DNA from: Candidatus Bipolaricaulota bacterium
GTDB taxonomy: Bacteria > Bipolaricaulota > Bipolaricaulia > UBA7950 > UBA9294
Assembly (NCBI GenBank): GCA_030606565.1
Contig: JAUWGE010000009.1
Location: forward strand, 1-54,920
Direction of reading: 5' to 3'
Length of the DNA stretch: 54,920 nucleotides
Part shown: piece after piece, positions 54,896 to 54,920 of the stretch
Layout: every line of letters starts with the position of its first letter
How positions within the stretch are numbered: the first letter of the stretch is position 1
The notes under the pieces: model-generated
The model's database searches: none
Told to the model about the DNA's origin: nothing
The model's input: only the letters and a program-made list of their open reading frames with translations
Made by a program: the position numbers and the translations under genes

Positions 54896-54920
54896 CGTTG
54901 AACCTTCGTCTTGGGAGTAT

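Overview
The window is 54.9 kb of dense bacterial chromosome, mostly GC-rich, with AT-rich islands near 8 kb and 53-54 kb. No single marker fixes the taxon by eye. The combination of a solitary 16S rRNA gene, pyruvate:ferredoxin oxidoreductase, a citrate-lyase-type operon, RNase Y with SpoVS, CpgS, and class B PBP and FtsL with no dcw genes around them suggests an anaerobic, deep-branching bacterium. It resembles candidate phylum Bipolaricaulota (OP1/Acetothermia), but that placement is inference. The 16S rRNA has two mismatches in each of two common broad-range primer sites.

Layout. 0.1-6.1 kb (+): MtaD-type deaminase, rpsO, pnp (with an extra S1 domain), M16 peptidase, coaD. 6.1-9.4 kb: accessory island with an MNT/HEPN pair, a two-cassette integron-like attC array on the minus strand (GIY-YIG nuclease and a membrane protein), a DUF2283/DUF4258 pair, and two decayed copies of the leuD 3' end. 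9.4-15.5 kb (-): operon argF, citDE fusion, citF, HD protein, leuC, leuD, preceded by a possible 43-residue Cys-rich peptide. 15.7-25.4 kb (-): YqeG phosphatase, DUF4911, MazG, a PpiC-TPR protein split by an in-frame TAG, SpoVS, RNase Y, an MMPL/RND exporter and NusA. 25.6-32.6 kb: RluA-family pseudouridine synthase, a CDP-alcohol phosphatidyltransferase, CpgS, a small membrane protein and PFOR. 32.8-36.5 kb: an unknown protein, transposon-derived repeats, a NYN/OST-HTH protein, a RAYT transposase remnant and a Crp/Fnr regulator. 36.7-38.4 kb (-): solitary 16S rRNA with its own promoter and processing stem. 38.5-52.0 kb: ddl, a UPF0173 hydrolase, aminotransferase, TlyA, a GGQ release-factor-like protein, a LolA-like protein, an exported beta-propeller, pgsA with a structured leader, tpiA, slipin, mnmG, ftsI and ftsL. 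52.2-54.9 kb: a YbjQ-family membrane protein, then a second integron-like region on the plus strand: a tyrosine-recombinase C-terminal remnant, an isoprenylcysteine-methyltransferase-like cassette, an attC site, an unknown cassette gene and IS-end-like repeats.

How the genes fit together. LeuCD-like hydratase plus CitDEF-like lyase could act in sequence on citrate/aconitate or, equally plausibly, on mesaconate/citramalate, yielding acetate and a 2-oxoacid. PFOR would oxidise any pyruvate formed. The CitD part lacks the serine that normally carries the prosthetic group, so the lyase chemistry is open. The strongest new observation is the pair of attC-type arrays, which share the same box spacing and core variant. 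Together with the recombinase remnant they suggest that integron cassettes have been active in this lineage.
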